Part shown: one piece after another, positions 7,875 through 15,860 of the stretch
How positions within the stretch are numbered: the stretch's first letter is position 1
Layout of the letters: each line of letters begins with the position of its first letter
DNA from: DAOTVX01 sp034436015
Lineage (GTDB): Bacteria; Chloroflexota; Anaerolineae; Anaerolineales; Villigracilaceae
DNA: 62,735 nucleotides
Reading direction: 5' to 3'
Assembly (NCBI GenBank): GCA_034436015.1
Contig: DAOTWG010000024.1
Span: forward strand, 1-62,735
Notes under the pieces: generated by a model
Told to the model about the DNA's origin: nothing
Database searches by the model: none
What the model saw: only the letters and a program-made list of their open reading frames with translations
Position numbers and translations under genes: made by a program

Positions 7875-9461
7875 TCAAGGATATTGTGGAGGAATCTGGT
7901 CCAGCGCAGCTCGGATACATGTGGCCAGCACTTCTGGCTGGAGTGAGCGGCGCAGGAAGAGTTCGAGCGCGGGACGGCCGGGGGGAAGTAGACCTGTTGG
8001 GGCATCTTGCGCCGAGATGATAACAATCGAGATACCATTTGTATCCGGGCGCGAGTGCAGGTCTTTTAACCACTCGATTCCGTGCATATCCGGTAGTTCT
8101 AGATCGAGCAAGATGGCATCAACAGACTGCTGGGCCAGGATGTCATCGGCCTGAGCCGCAGAAAAAGCGCTGAACAGCGTATACTGCGCTCGCTTCTCCG
8201 CGCGGCAGACCTGCTGGATGAATCGAATCATGGCCGGGTCGTCATCGATGACCAACAGACGCGCCGTGGGCTTTCCCAGGTTCTGTAGAGTTTGCAAGAG
8301 TTTCTGGCGCGCCAGCGGCTTAACCAGATAGGCGTGAATCTTGTGATCCTCCAGGAAAGGGCGCGGCAGACCAAAGCGTATCACGGGCAACTCATAGGGT
8401 AATTGCCCAGGAGGCAATGGGTCTACCTCGCCAGAAAGCAGGATGGCGCGCGGGAACAATTCGCGCGTCTTACGAAGAGCCTCTTCAGGGGAAGTCACGA
8501 GATGCAGACGGTATTCGTCCAACAAGCGTTGAAGGACAGGCGCATCTTCGGGGTCTGGAGAGAGAAGGAGGACGGGAGGCTGGCTAGGCACTGGTGGAGT
8601 AGCCTGAGTTACGACAGAAAGGTCGTAATGGGTTGGGGTAAGGGGCAAGGTGAAGTAAAAAAGAGTTCCTTCGCCGGGGGCGCTTTCCACGCCCACTTCG
8701 CCGCCATGTAGTTCGACGAATTGACGGCTGATATGCAATCCGAGTCCGCTGCCGGCGCGCCGACGCCAGTTCTCCCCGCCCACCTGACGGAACTCTTCAA
8801 ACACCTTCGGCAAATCCTGCGGAGCGATTCCGCTGCCCGTGTCACGCACGCTGACAAGGAGAGCATCGTCTCGGCGTTCCACGCGCAGGGCAACGTATCC
8901 TTGATCGGTAAAGCGCAGACCATTGTTGAGCAGGTTTAACAACACCTGGCGGATACGGGTGGTATCCATAAACATGGGTGGCAAATCGGGTTGAATCTCG
9001 ATGCGTAATTCGATACCCTTCTGTTCGAAAGCGTGTTCTAGCATGGCGCGCACTTCCTCGACAACCTGTTCGATGCGCGCTCGTTCACGGTAGAGGGTCA
9101 TTTGCCCGGCCTCGATCTTCCCCATATCGAGGATGTCATTGATAAGGCGCATGAGATGCCTGCTCGAAGCATAGATTTCTTGAATATCATCGTAGAGCCC
9201 AGGCGGCCATTGCCCCAGAGGGGCATAGGTCTGCAGCACGTTGACCATCAGATCGCTGAAGCCGATGATGAAATTGAGCGGGCTACGCAGCTCATGACTC
9301 ACGGCCAAGACAAAGCGGTTGCGATTTCCGCGCGCTTCTTCCGCCTGGGCGCGCGCGAAGGCCAGCATTTTATTGGCTTGTTCGAGTTGATAGTTGGCCT
9401 GATCGCGGTCTTTCAGGATACGACTGATTTCCGCGCGGTGGTTGCGGGTCTCTTCCAGCAA
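7875..9461 (-). CDS. Hybrid sensor histidine kinase, catalytic part (frameshift-separated)
   Basis: Nominal ORF of 528 residues from a TTG. It contains a coiled coil (1-45), a HisKA domain with phospho-accepting His56 (VSHELRSP), a HATPase domain (LLNNGLRFT, VRDTGSGIA, GSGLGLHIS), a receiver-like segment that lacks the usual phosphoacceptor Asp, and a C-terminal receiver with IDDD and AILLDLELPD. The same frame stays open and protein-like upstream of the TTG (HYHQAQQL), straight into the end of the membrane-domain ORF at 9484-10011. The two are therefore one gene broken by one extra base. It lies downstream of the regulator gene at 10018. Confidence 0.85.
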   Translation of the reverse strand: MLEETRNHRAEISRILKDRDQANYQLEQANKMLAFARAQAEEARGNRNRFVLAVSHELRSPLNFIIGFSDLMVNVLQTYAPLGQWPPGLYDDIQEIYASSRHLMRLINDILDMGKIEAGQMTLYRERARIEQVVEEVRAMLEHAFEQKGIELRIEIQPDLPPMFMDTTRIRQVLLNLLNNGLRFTDQGYVALRVERRDDALLVSVRDTGSGIAPQDLPKVFEEFRQVGGENWRRRAGSGLGLHISRQFVELHGGEVGVESAPGEGTLFYFTLPLTPTHYDLSVVTQATPPVPSQPPVLLLSPDPEDAPVLQRLLDEYRLHLVTSPEEALRKTRELFPRAILLSGEVDPLPPGQLPYELPVIRFGLPRPFLEDHKIHAYLVKPLARQKLLQTLQNLGKPTARLLVIDDDPAMIRFIQQVCRAEKRAQYTLFSAFSAAQADDILAQQSVDAILLDLELPDMHGIEWLKDLHSRPDTNGISIVIISAQDAPTGLLPPGRPALELFLRRSLQPEVLATCIRAALDQIPPQYP

Positions 9462-9483
9462 TTGTTGCGCCTGATGGTAGTGA

Positions 9484-10011
9484 TTAAGAAGCGGTATCGA
9501 GGGCGGTCAACAGGCGGCCCAAGGCACTCCATCCCAAACTCGAGAGGAACACGCTGCCCAGCGCAATACCCATCCCGTAGCCGGTAGTCAGAGCGCCGGA
9601 GCGCAGGAGGGCCCCGAGGGAGATCAGGATGAGCAAGACACCGCCGGCAGCAACCGGAACCCCCAGTGTAGCGATCGCCAGCAATGGTAAGACCATCCAC
9701 AAAAATAACGTTTGTGGCGCGCCGTAGAGAGAATACGCCAGGAAGATAGCGATTCCCAGCCCGATCAACCATAGGATCTGAGAAAGGAAATAATGCCGTT
9801 TCAAAAGTCGCAACGTCCCCCCGACCAGCAAGGCCATGTAGATCGAGATGATCCAGAGACTAGGACTGAAAATATGGGGGAGTCCTACTGTGCCCACCAC
9901 GTGGATAACGAAATACAATCCCGCCACGGTATACACCAGAGTGCGGGCATTCTCGCGCATGATGTCTTGCACCTCTTGGTCGCCGCGGGCTACTGTCTGT
10001 AACCAACGCAT
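9484..10011 (-). CDS. N-terminal membrane domain of the same split histidine kinase
   Basis: 175 residues with about six hydrophobic segments, forming the membrane sensor part of the kinase. It ends with LLTALDTAS and a TAA at 9486-9484. Removing one A at 9484/9485 converts TAATCAC to TATCAC and joins this frame directly to the kinase coiled coil. The ATG at 10011 follows GAGGAG and starts 6 nt after the stop of the upstream regulator gene, so the two are one operon. If the frameshift is real, the cell makes a membrane stub without a kinase, unless the downstream TTG is used. Confidence 0.75.
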   Translation of the reverse strand: MRWLQTVARGDQEVQDIMRENARTLVYTVAGLYFVIHVVGTVGLPHIFSPSLWIISIYMALLVGGTLRLLKRHYFLSQILWLIGLGIAIFLAYSLYGAPQTLFLWMVLPLLAIATLGVPVAAGGVLLILISLGALLRSGALTTGYGMGIALGSVFLSSLGWSALGRLLTALDTAS

Positions 10012-10017
10012 AGGGAG

Positions 10018-11211
10018 TCACTCCTCAAGCAGATGCCACCGCGTCAGGACCGCAAGCAAATCTTCTTGGATAATTGGTTTTTTGAGGAAAGCTGCCGCGC
10101 CCAACGAATGAGCAAGTTCGGCATCTCCCCAGGCAGAACAAACAAGGACGGGGATGGAACGGGTTTGGGATTCCAGTTGCAAGGCCTGCAAAATCTCCCA
10201 GCCGTCAACGTGAGGCATCATCACATCTAGAATGATGGCGGCTGGCTGCAAGTGCCGGGCCAGGGGAAGGGTTTGCTCCGGATCGGTCAGCCCAACGACT
10301 TTCAAGCCGCTGGCGGAGAGGTAGCGTTGATACATACGTTGAGCAACCGCCTGGTCGTCCACTACCAATACGGTACGCTGAGAAGGGGCATTGAGATAGA
10401 GCACAAGGGTTGCTTCATGCGTGGTCGGGGTAGTTGGGAAGCGTTCTTCCAGGTACGCCTGCAGGTCGGCGGCAATGCGCCGGGCAAAGTCAAGCGAATC
10501 GCGTTCGGCCTCGTACAGATTGCGCCAGTCCGATTCAAGCGAGAAAGAAACGGCCAGCGTAGGGCTTGGATCGGCTTTCAGGGTCAGGCGCACCACCTCC
10601 TCGCGATGGAGGTGGAGAGCGTAATTGAGCAGAGTCAAGATAAGCTGCCGTAGCAGCGTCCGATCGGCAACGATCGGCAGAGGTTGCGGGGAAAACGCCA
10701 CATCCAAACGCACGCGTTCAATTGCCAGCCGGCGCGCGAGCAAAGCGCTGATGCCGCGCACAATCTCATTCAGGTCGAGCGTCTCCGCCTGCGGTTCGAA
10801 CAGTTGATGTTCCTCTCCGGCCATCGGCGTAGCATCCGAGTCCAGCAGGGAAAAATAGCGTTCCCAGATTCGAAGGCTCAGGGCCTGCAAGGCGCGGCTG
10901 TGGTCGCGGCGAAATTGACGCTCGCCAATACACAAGAGCGCCGCGATATGGCGCGGATTTTCTCCATCTACATAACGTTGCCGCAGAATCAGATATGGTC
11001 GCCACTCCGGCGAGGGCAGAATAGGATCGCCTTTCGGGCGCAACCGTTCGATTTCTTCCACGATAAGACGCTGCACGGCTTCGGCGCGATGTTTCTCCTC
11101 GCCGACCGGTAGCAGGAAGTGAGCTGTCAGAGGATGCATTTCTATTGCCGTCAAGTCGTAGAGCCGGAGGAGCAAATCTTTGAACAGACTGGTGAAATCA
11201 TTCCGATTCAT
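10018..11211 (-). CDS. Response regulator with N-terminal helix-turn-helix-like and C-terminal receiver domain
   Basis: 397 residues from the ATG at 11211; an open frame continues further upstream but has no supporting features. Residues of about 85-125 (LRQRYVDGENPRHIAALLCIGERQFRRDHSRAL, in pieces) look like a sigma-region-4/HTH segment. The middle (about 150-265) is reminiscent of a degenerate HATPase without G boxes (LNEIVRGISALLARRL, TLLRQLILTLLNYAL). The C-terminus is a canonical receiver with VVDDQ, ILDVMMPHVDG, a CSAWG switch region and FLKKP. It starts the operon with the split kinase and probably is its partner. This domain order is unusual, and DNA binding is an inference. Confidence 0.8.
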   Translation of the reverse strand: MNRNDFTSLFKDLLLRLYDLTAIEMHPLTAHFLLPVGEEKHRAEAVQRLIVEEIERLRPKGDPILPSPEWRPYLILRQRYVDGENPRHIAALLCIGERQFRRDHSRALQALSLRIWERYFSLLDSDATPMAGEEHQLFEPQAETLDLNEIVRGISALLARRLAIERVRLDVAFSPQPLPIVADRTLLRQLILTLLNYALHLHREEVVRLTLKADPSPTLAVSFSLESDWRNLYEAERDSLDFARRIAADLQAYLEERFPTTPTTHEATLVLYLNAPSQRTVLVVDDQAVAQRMYQRYLSASGLKVVGLTDPEQTLPLARHLQPAAIILDVMMPHVDGWEILQALQLESQTRSIPVLVCSAWGDAELAHSLGAAAFLKKPIIQEDLLAVLTRWHLLEE

Positions 11212-11246
11212 GTCCGTTCCGTGTCCAAGAAATGTCCGAAAAGCAA

Positions 11247-11275
11247 TTGTAGCAGCCGAGAGGGATAAATATTGT
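11247..11275 (+). promoter_or_regulatory. Putative promoter of sugar ABC transporter genes
   Basis: TTGTAG at 11247-11252 and TATTGT at 11270-11275 with a 17-nt spacer. A short inverted repeat (CACTC / GAGTG) lies between it and the gene and could be an operator. This is a consensus prediction only. Confidence 0.4.
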
Positions 11276-11347
11276 ATTGTAAGCGCACTCTTTCGAGTCT
11301 GGAGTGTTTGAATCCGTCTCATCTCAAGTTCAGGAAAAGAGAAAAAG

Positions 11348-12673
11348 ATGTCCCTCAAGCAAGTTTCTCTCACGCTTTTTAGCGCTCTGGCGCTGACGGC
11401 AGTCTTGCTGACCGCCTGCGGCGCTCCCCAGACCCCGGCATCGCCCACCGAGGCCCCTGCGCCGACGAAGCCGCCTCAGGTCACAGAACCGCCTACCAAA
11501 CAACAAGTGGAGGTCTTCTCCTGGTGGACGGCCGGCGGCGAGGACGAGGGGCTGGAAGCCATGGTCAAGGTCTTCGCGGCCAAGTATCCCAACATTGAGT
11601 TCATCAACGCGGCCGTGGCAGGCGGCGCCGGCACGAACGCCCGGGCCGTTTTAGCAACACGCCTACAGGCCAACAATTCACCTGATTCCTGGCAGGGTCA
11701 CGCTGGGCAGGAGTTGATCGGCACTTACGTCAAGGCTGGCCAGCTCCAACCGCTCAACGACCTGTATGAGGCGGAAGGTTGGTTGCAGGTCATGCCCGAG
11801 ACACTCATTCCTCTTATCTCAGAGGACGGCAAGATTTATTCTGTGCCGGTCAACATCCACCGCGCGAACGTCTTGTGGTACAATCCCAAGCTCCTGGCCG
11901 ATAACGGTATTGAGGTCCCTGCTACCATTGACGAGTGGTGTGCCGCTATGGACAAATTGCAGGCGGCTGGCGTCACGCCACTGGCGATGGGTGAGCAATG
12001 GACGGCCATGCACCTCTTCGAGACCATCTTGCTCGGTTCGCTTGGCGTGGACAAGTACAACGGCCTGTGGACCGGAACGACCGATTGGGCAAGCCCCGAA
12101 GTGAAACAGGCACTGGAGAACTTTAAGAAGGCGCTCTCCTACACCAATGCTGACGCCGCCTCGCCGGCCTGGCAGGATGCAGCGCAACTGGTTGTCGAGG
12201 GCGATGCTGCCTTCAACGTAATGGGCGACTGGGCTGAGGGGTTCTTCCGCAGCCTGGGCAAGACCCCCAAGGCGGATTACGGCTGGGCGCCAGCGCCGGG
12301 CGCGGTCGGCGTTTTTCAATTCCTCTCCGACTCGTTCGTCCTGCCGGTCAACCCACCGCACCCCGAAGCCGCCTTGGCCTGGCTGAAGGTCGCCGGCTCG
12401 AAAGAAGGACAGGAAGCCTTCAATCCCGTCAAAGGTTCGATTTGCGCTCGCACGGACTGTGACAAGTCTCTCTTCGGCGAATACCTGCAATCCGCGATGG
12501 ATGATTGGGCCAAGGATATTGTGGTTGGATCTCTCACCCATGGCGTGGTCGCCAACGACTCGTGGAAGACTGAAATCAACAACGCCCTTGGCATCTTCCT
12601 CGCCGACCTGAACGTGGACAACTTCCAGTCTGCGCTGGCAGCGGCCTGCAAGAGCTCTGGTCCTTGTAAATAA
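11348..12673 (+). CDS. Sugar ABC transporter substrate-binding lipoprotein
   Basis: 441 residues, family 1 extracellular solute-binding protein. The signal peptide has lipobox LTAC (Cys about 24), then a Thr/Pro linker (25-50). The mature domain has FSWWTAGGEDEGLEAM, the GQLQPLNDLY and IYSVPVNIHRANVLWYN segments, and VMGDWAEGFF. These resemble the glucose/mannose/xylose-type binding proteins (GtsA-like). It binds sugar outside the membrane and delivers it to the two permeases encoded downstream. A hairpin with a T run separates it from the permeases, a common way to make more binding protein than permease. It is divergent from the two-component module at 7.9-11.2 kb. Confidence 0.92.
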   Translation: MSLKQVSLTLFSALALTAVLLTACGAPQTPASPTEAPAPTKPPQVTEPPTKQQVEVFSWWTAGGEDEGLEAMVKVFAAKYPNIEFINAAVAGGAGTNARAVLATRLQANNSPDSWQGHAGQELIGTYVKAGQLQPLNDLYEAEGWLQVMPETLIPLISEDGKIYSVPVNIHRANVLWYNPKLLADNGIEVPATIDEWCAAMDKLQAAGVTPLAMGEQWTAMHLFETILLGSLGVDKYNGLWTGTTDWASPEVKQALENFKKALSYTNADAASPAWQDAAQLVVEGDAAFNVMGDWAEGFFRSLGKTPKADYGWAPAPGAVGVFQFLSDSFVLPVNPPHPEAALAWLKVAGSKEGQEAFNPVKGSICARTDCDKSLFGEYLQSAMDDWAKDIVVGSLTHGVVANDSWKTEINNALGIFLADLNVDNFQSALAAACKSSGPCK

Positions 12674-12687
12674 ACAAACCATAGCGT

Positions 12688-12736
12688 GGGCGGGGGACGT
12701 TCCTGGTCACCGAAGGAACAGTCCTCCGCCCTTTTT
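12688..12736 (+). terminator. Hairpin with T-run between binding-protein and permease genes
   Basis: A long imperfect stem (GGGCGG-GGAC-TTCC with GGAA-GTCC-CCGCCC) followed by five T. It is probably a partial terminator that lowers permease expression relative to the binding protein. Confidence 0.75.
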
Positions 12737-12766
12737 GTTGCGTATTCCTACACAAAGAGGTGATGG

Positions 12767-13660
12767 ATGTCGCGCTGGTTCAAACGTATGGATTTCGCGG
12801 CGCTTGCACTGGTTTTTCCCTCGCTCCTGGCCGTGGCGGTCTTTGTTTATGGATTCATTGCCTGGACCATGCGCGTGTCATTCAGTCGATGGAAGGGGTT
12901 GCTTCCTGATTACACCTGGGTTGGCTTGAAAAACTACTTTGAATTGTTCTCCGACCCGCGATTTCATGTAGATATTCGGAATACGGTGATCTTTACTACG
13001 GTCTTCGTTGGGGGATCGCTCCTGCTGGGATTGCTGCTGGCCATTTTACTCGACCAGAACTTGCCCGGCGAGGATTTCTTCCGCAACCTGTTCATCTTTC
13101 CCATGGCGATCTCGTTCATTGTAACCGGCGTCGTCTGGCGTTGGTTGATGAATCCGGCCACCGGTAGCCGGATCAGTGGACTAAATCAGTTATTCGACGT
13201 GCTCGGTCTGGATTGCCTCATCAACCGCTGGCATACCACCCCAATTTGGGGAATCGCCGCCATTGCGCTGGCGGCTATCTGGCAAATGTCCGGTTACACG
13301 ATGGCATTGTACCTAGCCGGTCTGCGCGCGATTTCCGACGAGTTGCGCGAGGCGGCGCGCGTGGACGGCGCTTCCGAGTTTCAAATTTACCGCTACGTTG
13401 TTTTACCCTTGCTGACCCCCGTTACTCTGAGCGCGGTCATTGTCCTGGGACACATTTCCCTTAAAGTGTTTGATCTGATTATCGCCGTAGCCGGCAAACA
13501 ACTACCTCTCGATGTCCCTGCGATCTACATGTGGCAGATTACCTTCGATGGATATTTCTTTGGGCGCGGCGCGGCGATCGCTATCCTGTTGCTACTTGCC
13601 GTGTCCTTACTGGTTGTTCCTTACATTCGCTATACTTTGACTCATAAGGCGGAAGTATGA
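12767..13660 (+). CDS. Sugar ABC transporter permease (MalF/GtsB type)
   Basis: 297 residues with about six membrane segments. The cytoplasmic EAA loop is present (EAARVDGASEFQIYRYVVLP), which docks onto the ATPase. It forms a heterodimeric channel with the next permease. The GTG/ATG context shows AAAGAGGTG before the start. It overlaps the next gene by 4 nt (ATGA). No ATPase gene lies in this operon, so a shared MsiK/UgpC-type ATPase encoded elsewhere is implied. Confidence 0.93.
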   Translation: MSRWFKRMDFAALALVFPSLLAVAVFVYGFIAWTMRVSFSRWKGLLPDYTWVGLKNYFELFSDPRFHVDIRNTVIFTTVFVGGSLLLGLLLAILLDQNLPGEDFFRNLFIFPMAISFIVTGVVWRWLMNPATGSRISGLNQLFDVLGLDCLINRWHTTPIWGIAAIALAAIWQMSGYTMALYLAGLRAISDELREAARVDGASEFQIYRYVVLPLLTPVTLSAVIVLGHISLKVFDLIIAVAGKQLPLDVPAIYMWQITFDGYFFGRGAAIAILLLLAVSLLVVPYIRYTLTHKAEV

Positions 13661-14493
13661 GACGGCAACGTCGTCGTTCCTGGTTCAAAGCGCGATACTG
13701 GCTCTACCTGCCACTGCTCTCCATGATGGTCTTTTACCTGATTCCCATGTACGTCATGCTGGTCACGGGCTTCAAGGCATTCGACGAGGTCAGCCTGAAA
13801 ACGATGTGGATATTGCCACGCGGCATCCATTTCGACAACTATCTGGAGGCCTATCAGAAGCTGGCCCCACATCTATGGAACAGTCTCAATATGGTCGTGC
13901 CGGCCGCCATTGTCTCTTCCTTCCTTGGCTCGATTAATGGTTTCGTTCTGGCGCGCTGGCCCTTCCGGGGCGCCAACGTAATCTTTCCTCTCCTGTTGTT
14001 TGGAATGTTCATTCCCTATCAAAGTATCCTCATTCCCCTTGTGGAATTCACGCGGGATATTAGTCTCTATGGTTCGCTGGCCGGCCTGATGTTGACGCAC
14101 GTGATTTACGGCATTCCTATCACTACCTTGATGTTCCATACCTACTATACCGGCGTGCCCAAAGAACTGGTCGAGGCGGCAAGAATGGACGGCGCGAATG
14201 TGTTGAAGACGTATTGGTATATCCTCCTGCCTATTTCCGTGCCAAGCTTCGTCGTGGTGCTCATCTGGCAATTCACCGCCATTTGGAATGATTTTCTGTT
14301 TGCTGTGATATTGACCAACCCGGAGCACTGGCCGATTACCGTCGCGCTGAACAATATGGCAGGAAGCCAGGTCATCGCCTGGAATGTGCAAATGGCCGGC
14401 TCGTTTATCACAGCATTGCCCACGTTGTCGGTCTACATCTTCCTGGGACGCTATTTCCTGCGCGGTTTGCTGGCAGGCGCCTTAAAAGGCTAG
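13657..14493 (+). CDS. Sugar ABC transporter permease (MalG/GtsC type)
   Basis: 278 residues with about six membrane segments and the EAA motif EAARMDGANVLKTYWYILLP. It is the second half of the channel for the sugar bound by the protein at 11348. Its start overlaps the stop of the preceding permease by 4 nt, so translation is coupled. A terminator follows at 14524, closing the operon without an ATP-binding subunit gene. Confidence 0.93.
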   Translation: MRRQRRRSWFKARYWLYLPLLSMMVFYLIPMYVMLVTGFKAFDEVSLKTMWILPRGIHFDNYLEAYQKLAPHLWNSLNMVVPAAIVSSFLGSINGFVLARWPFRGANVIFPLLLFGMFIPYQSILIPLVEFTRDISLYGSLAGLMLTHVIYGIPITTLMFHTYYTGVPKELVEAARMDGANVLKTYWYILLPISVPSFVVVLIWQFTAIWNDFLFAVILTNPEHWPITVALNNMAGSQVIAWNVQMAGSFITALPTLSVYIFLGRYFLRGLLAGALKG

Positions 14494-14523
14494 AACAGGC
14501 CACTTGATGTCCTTATCTCTTGT

Positions 14524-14548
14524 AGCGCGGTGAGCAGACCGCGCTTTT
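14524..14548 (+). terminator. Rho-independent terminator
   Basis: A perfect 8-bp stem (AGCGCGGT with ACCGCGCT), a 6-nt loop and a short T run. It ends the sugar transporter operon. Confidence 0.8.
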
Positions 14549-14611
14549 CATTTAAGAGATTTGTATATCCCTCAACAGAGGTGAACGGTAGTCAGGGAAC
14601 TCGTTTTACTG

Positions 14612-14617
14612 TATAAT
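14612..14617 (+). promoter_or_regulatory. Putative -10 box of the Tad locus
   Basis: A perfect TATAAT 36 nt before the cpaB ATG, with a weak -35 region. AAAGGAG at about 14640-14646 is the ribosome site of cpaB. Confidence 0.5.
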
Positions 14618-14653
14618 GCTATTATCCGCTCGATCACTCTAAAGGAGTAGACT

Positions 14654-15832
14654 ATGCGCCGAGGTAGATCTTCCTTGTTCCTTCTGCTCATCCTCGTGGT
14701 CCTTCTGGTGGTAGGGGTGCTCTACTTGCGCCTCCGGCCAAAGGCTCCAGCAGGCCCCATAGAGGTAGCCACGCCAACCTCGCTCCCGACCGTGAGCGTG
14801 GTGATCGCCGCGCAAAGCATCGTCCAGGGCGCCCAAATTACAGCGGATATGTTGACCACAGTCGAGATACCCCAGACAATGTGGTTGGCAACCTACTTTA
14901 CAGACATGAACCTGGTCGTTGGGCAATATGCCAAATACCCCTTGGATCCCGGCATGTTCCTGACGACGGCCATGGTTTCTCCTACACCGCCGGTATCCTT
15001 GCCCGGCTCGCGCTGGGCCACCCTTATCCCACCCGGCATGACCGCAGTGTCTATTCCCATCACCCGTCTCTCCTCCGCGGCCTACGGAATCCGGGCTGGA
15101 GACCGGGTAGATGTCATCGCCACAATGTTGTTGGTCGAAGTGGATTCAAAATTTCAATCCATCGCACCGAATTACACGGCTTCCGTCTCTCCCAGCAGGA
15201 GCAAGCAAGTGCTTATGGGCGGCGGCACTGTAGAAGAGCCTAGCGGAACGCTTATCACTGGAGATAAAATTACCACGTTGACTGCGCAGACGATTAGTGG
15301 GACATCGCTTTCGCCGGCCGGTCGTGTTGAGAACGATCCTGCTCTGGGAGTGCCTTTTTACGTAGTCCCCTCCGAGCGACAGCGTCCTCGTCTCGTGAGT
15401 CAGATGGTTGTCAAGAACGTCCAGGTCTTGCACGTAGGCACCTTCCCTCTAACCAGCGAACAAGAACAGACGACGCATCTTCCCTTGCCAGCGCCGGCAG
15501 CCGGCGAGATGCCAGCCGCTACGACGACCCCTATGCCCACACCGGTCACGCGGGCCACTGAGCCGGAAAAGCCTGACCTGATCACCCTCATCGTCTCGCC
15601 GCAAGATGCCGTGGCGCTTACCTATTTCCTGTACAGCGGCGCACAACTAACGTTGACCTTGCGCAATCCCGCCGACAACGCTCAATACGACACCGAAGCA
15701 GCCACGTTATCCTACATTCTGGCTCAGTACAACATACCGGTTCCCGTCGCTTTGCCATACGCTCTCGAACCGCGCATTGATGAGTTGATCCAACCTATAT
15801 TACCAAACGATGTAATTACCGTGACTCCCTGA
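14654..15832 (+). CDS. cpaB: Flp pilus assembly protein CpaB/RcpC
   Basis: 392 residues. One N-terminal membrane helix (LFLLLILVVLLVVGVLYL, about 8-25) is followed by an SAF-type domain (VVIAAQSIVQGAQITADML, about 49-68; LDPGMFLTTAM) and an RcpC-like core (GMTAVSIPI, YGIRAGDRVDVIATML). Long Thr/Pro/Gly-rich inserts occur between the core and C-terminal parts. In Tad systems CpaB helps assemble the envelope part of the machine. It is the first gene of a six-gene unit. No secretin gene is present, in line with a single-membrane envelope. Confidence 0.88.
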   Translation: MRRGRSSLFLLLILVVLLVVGVLYLRLRPKAPAGPIEVATPTSLPTVSVVIAAQSIVQGAQITADMLTTVEIPQTMWLATYFTDMNLVVGQYAKYPLDPGMFLTTAMVSPTPPVSLPGSRWATLIPPGMTAVSIPITRLSSAAYGIRAGDRVDVIATMLLVEVDSKFQSIAPNYTASVSPSRSKQVLMGGGTVEEPSGTLITGDKITTLTAQTISGTSLSPAGRVENDPALGVPFYVVPSERQRPRLVSQMVVKNVQVLHVGTFPLTSEQEQTTHLPLPAPAAGEMPAATTTPMPTPVTRATEPEKPDLITLIVSPQDAVALTYFLYSGAQLTLTLRNPADNAQYDTEAATLSYILAQYNIPVPVALPYALEPRIDELIQPILPNDVITVTP

Positions 15833-15860
15833 TCGGCAAGGTTGTAATGGAGTTTGATTC

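Noticed and set aside
11819..12682. 287-codon minus-strand frame in the sugar-binding protein gene
   Set aside because: Antisense to a clearly recognisable solute-binding protein; no supporting signals.
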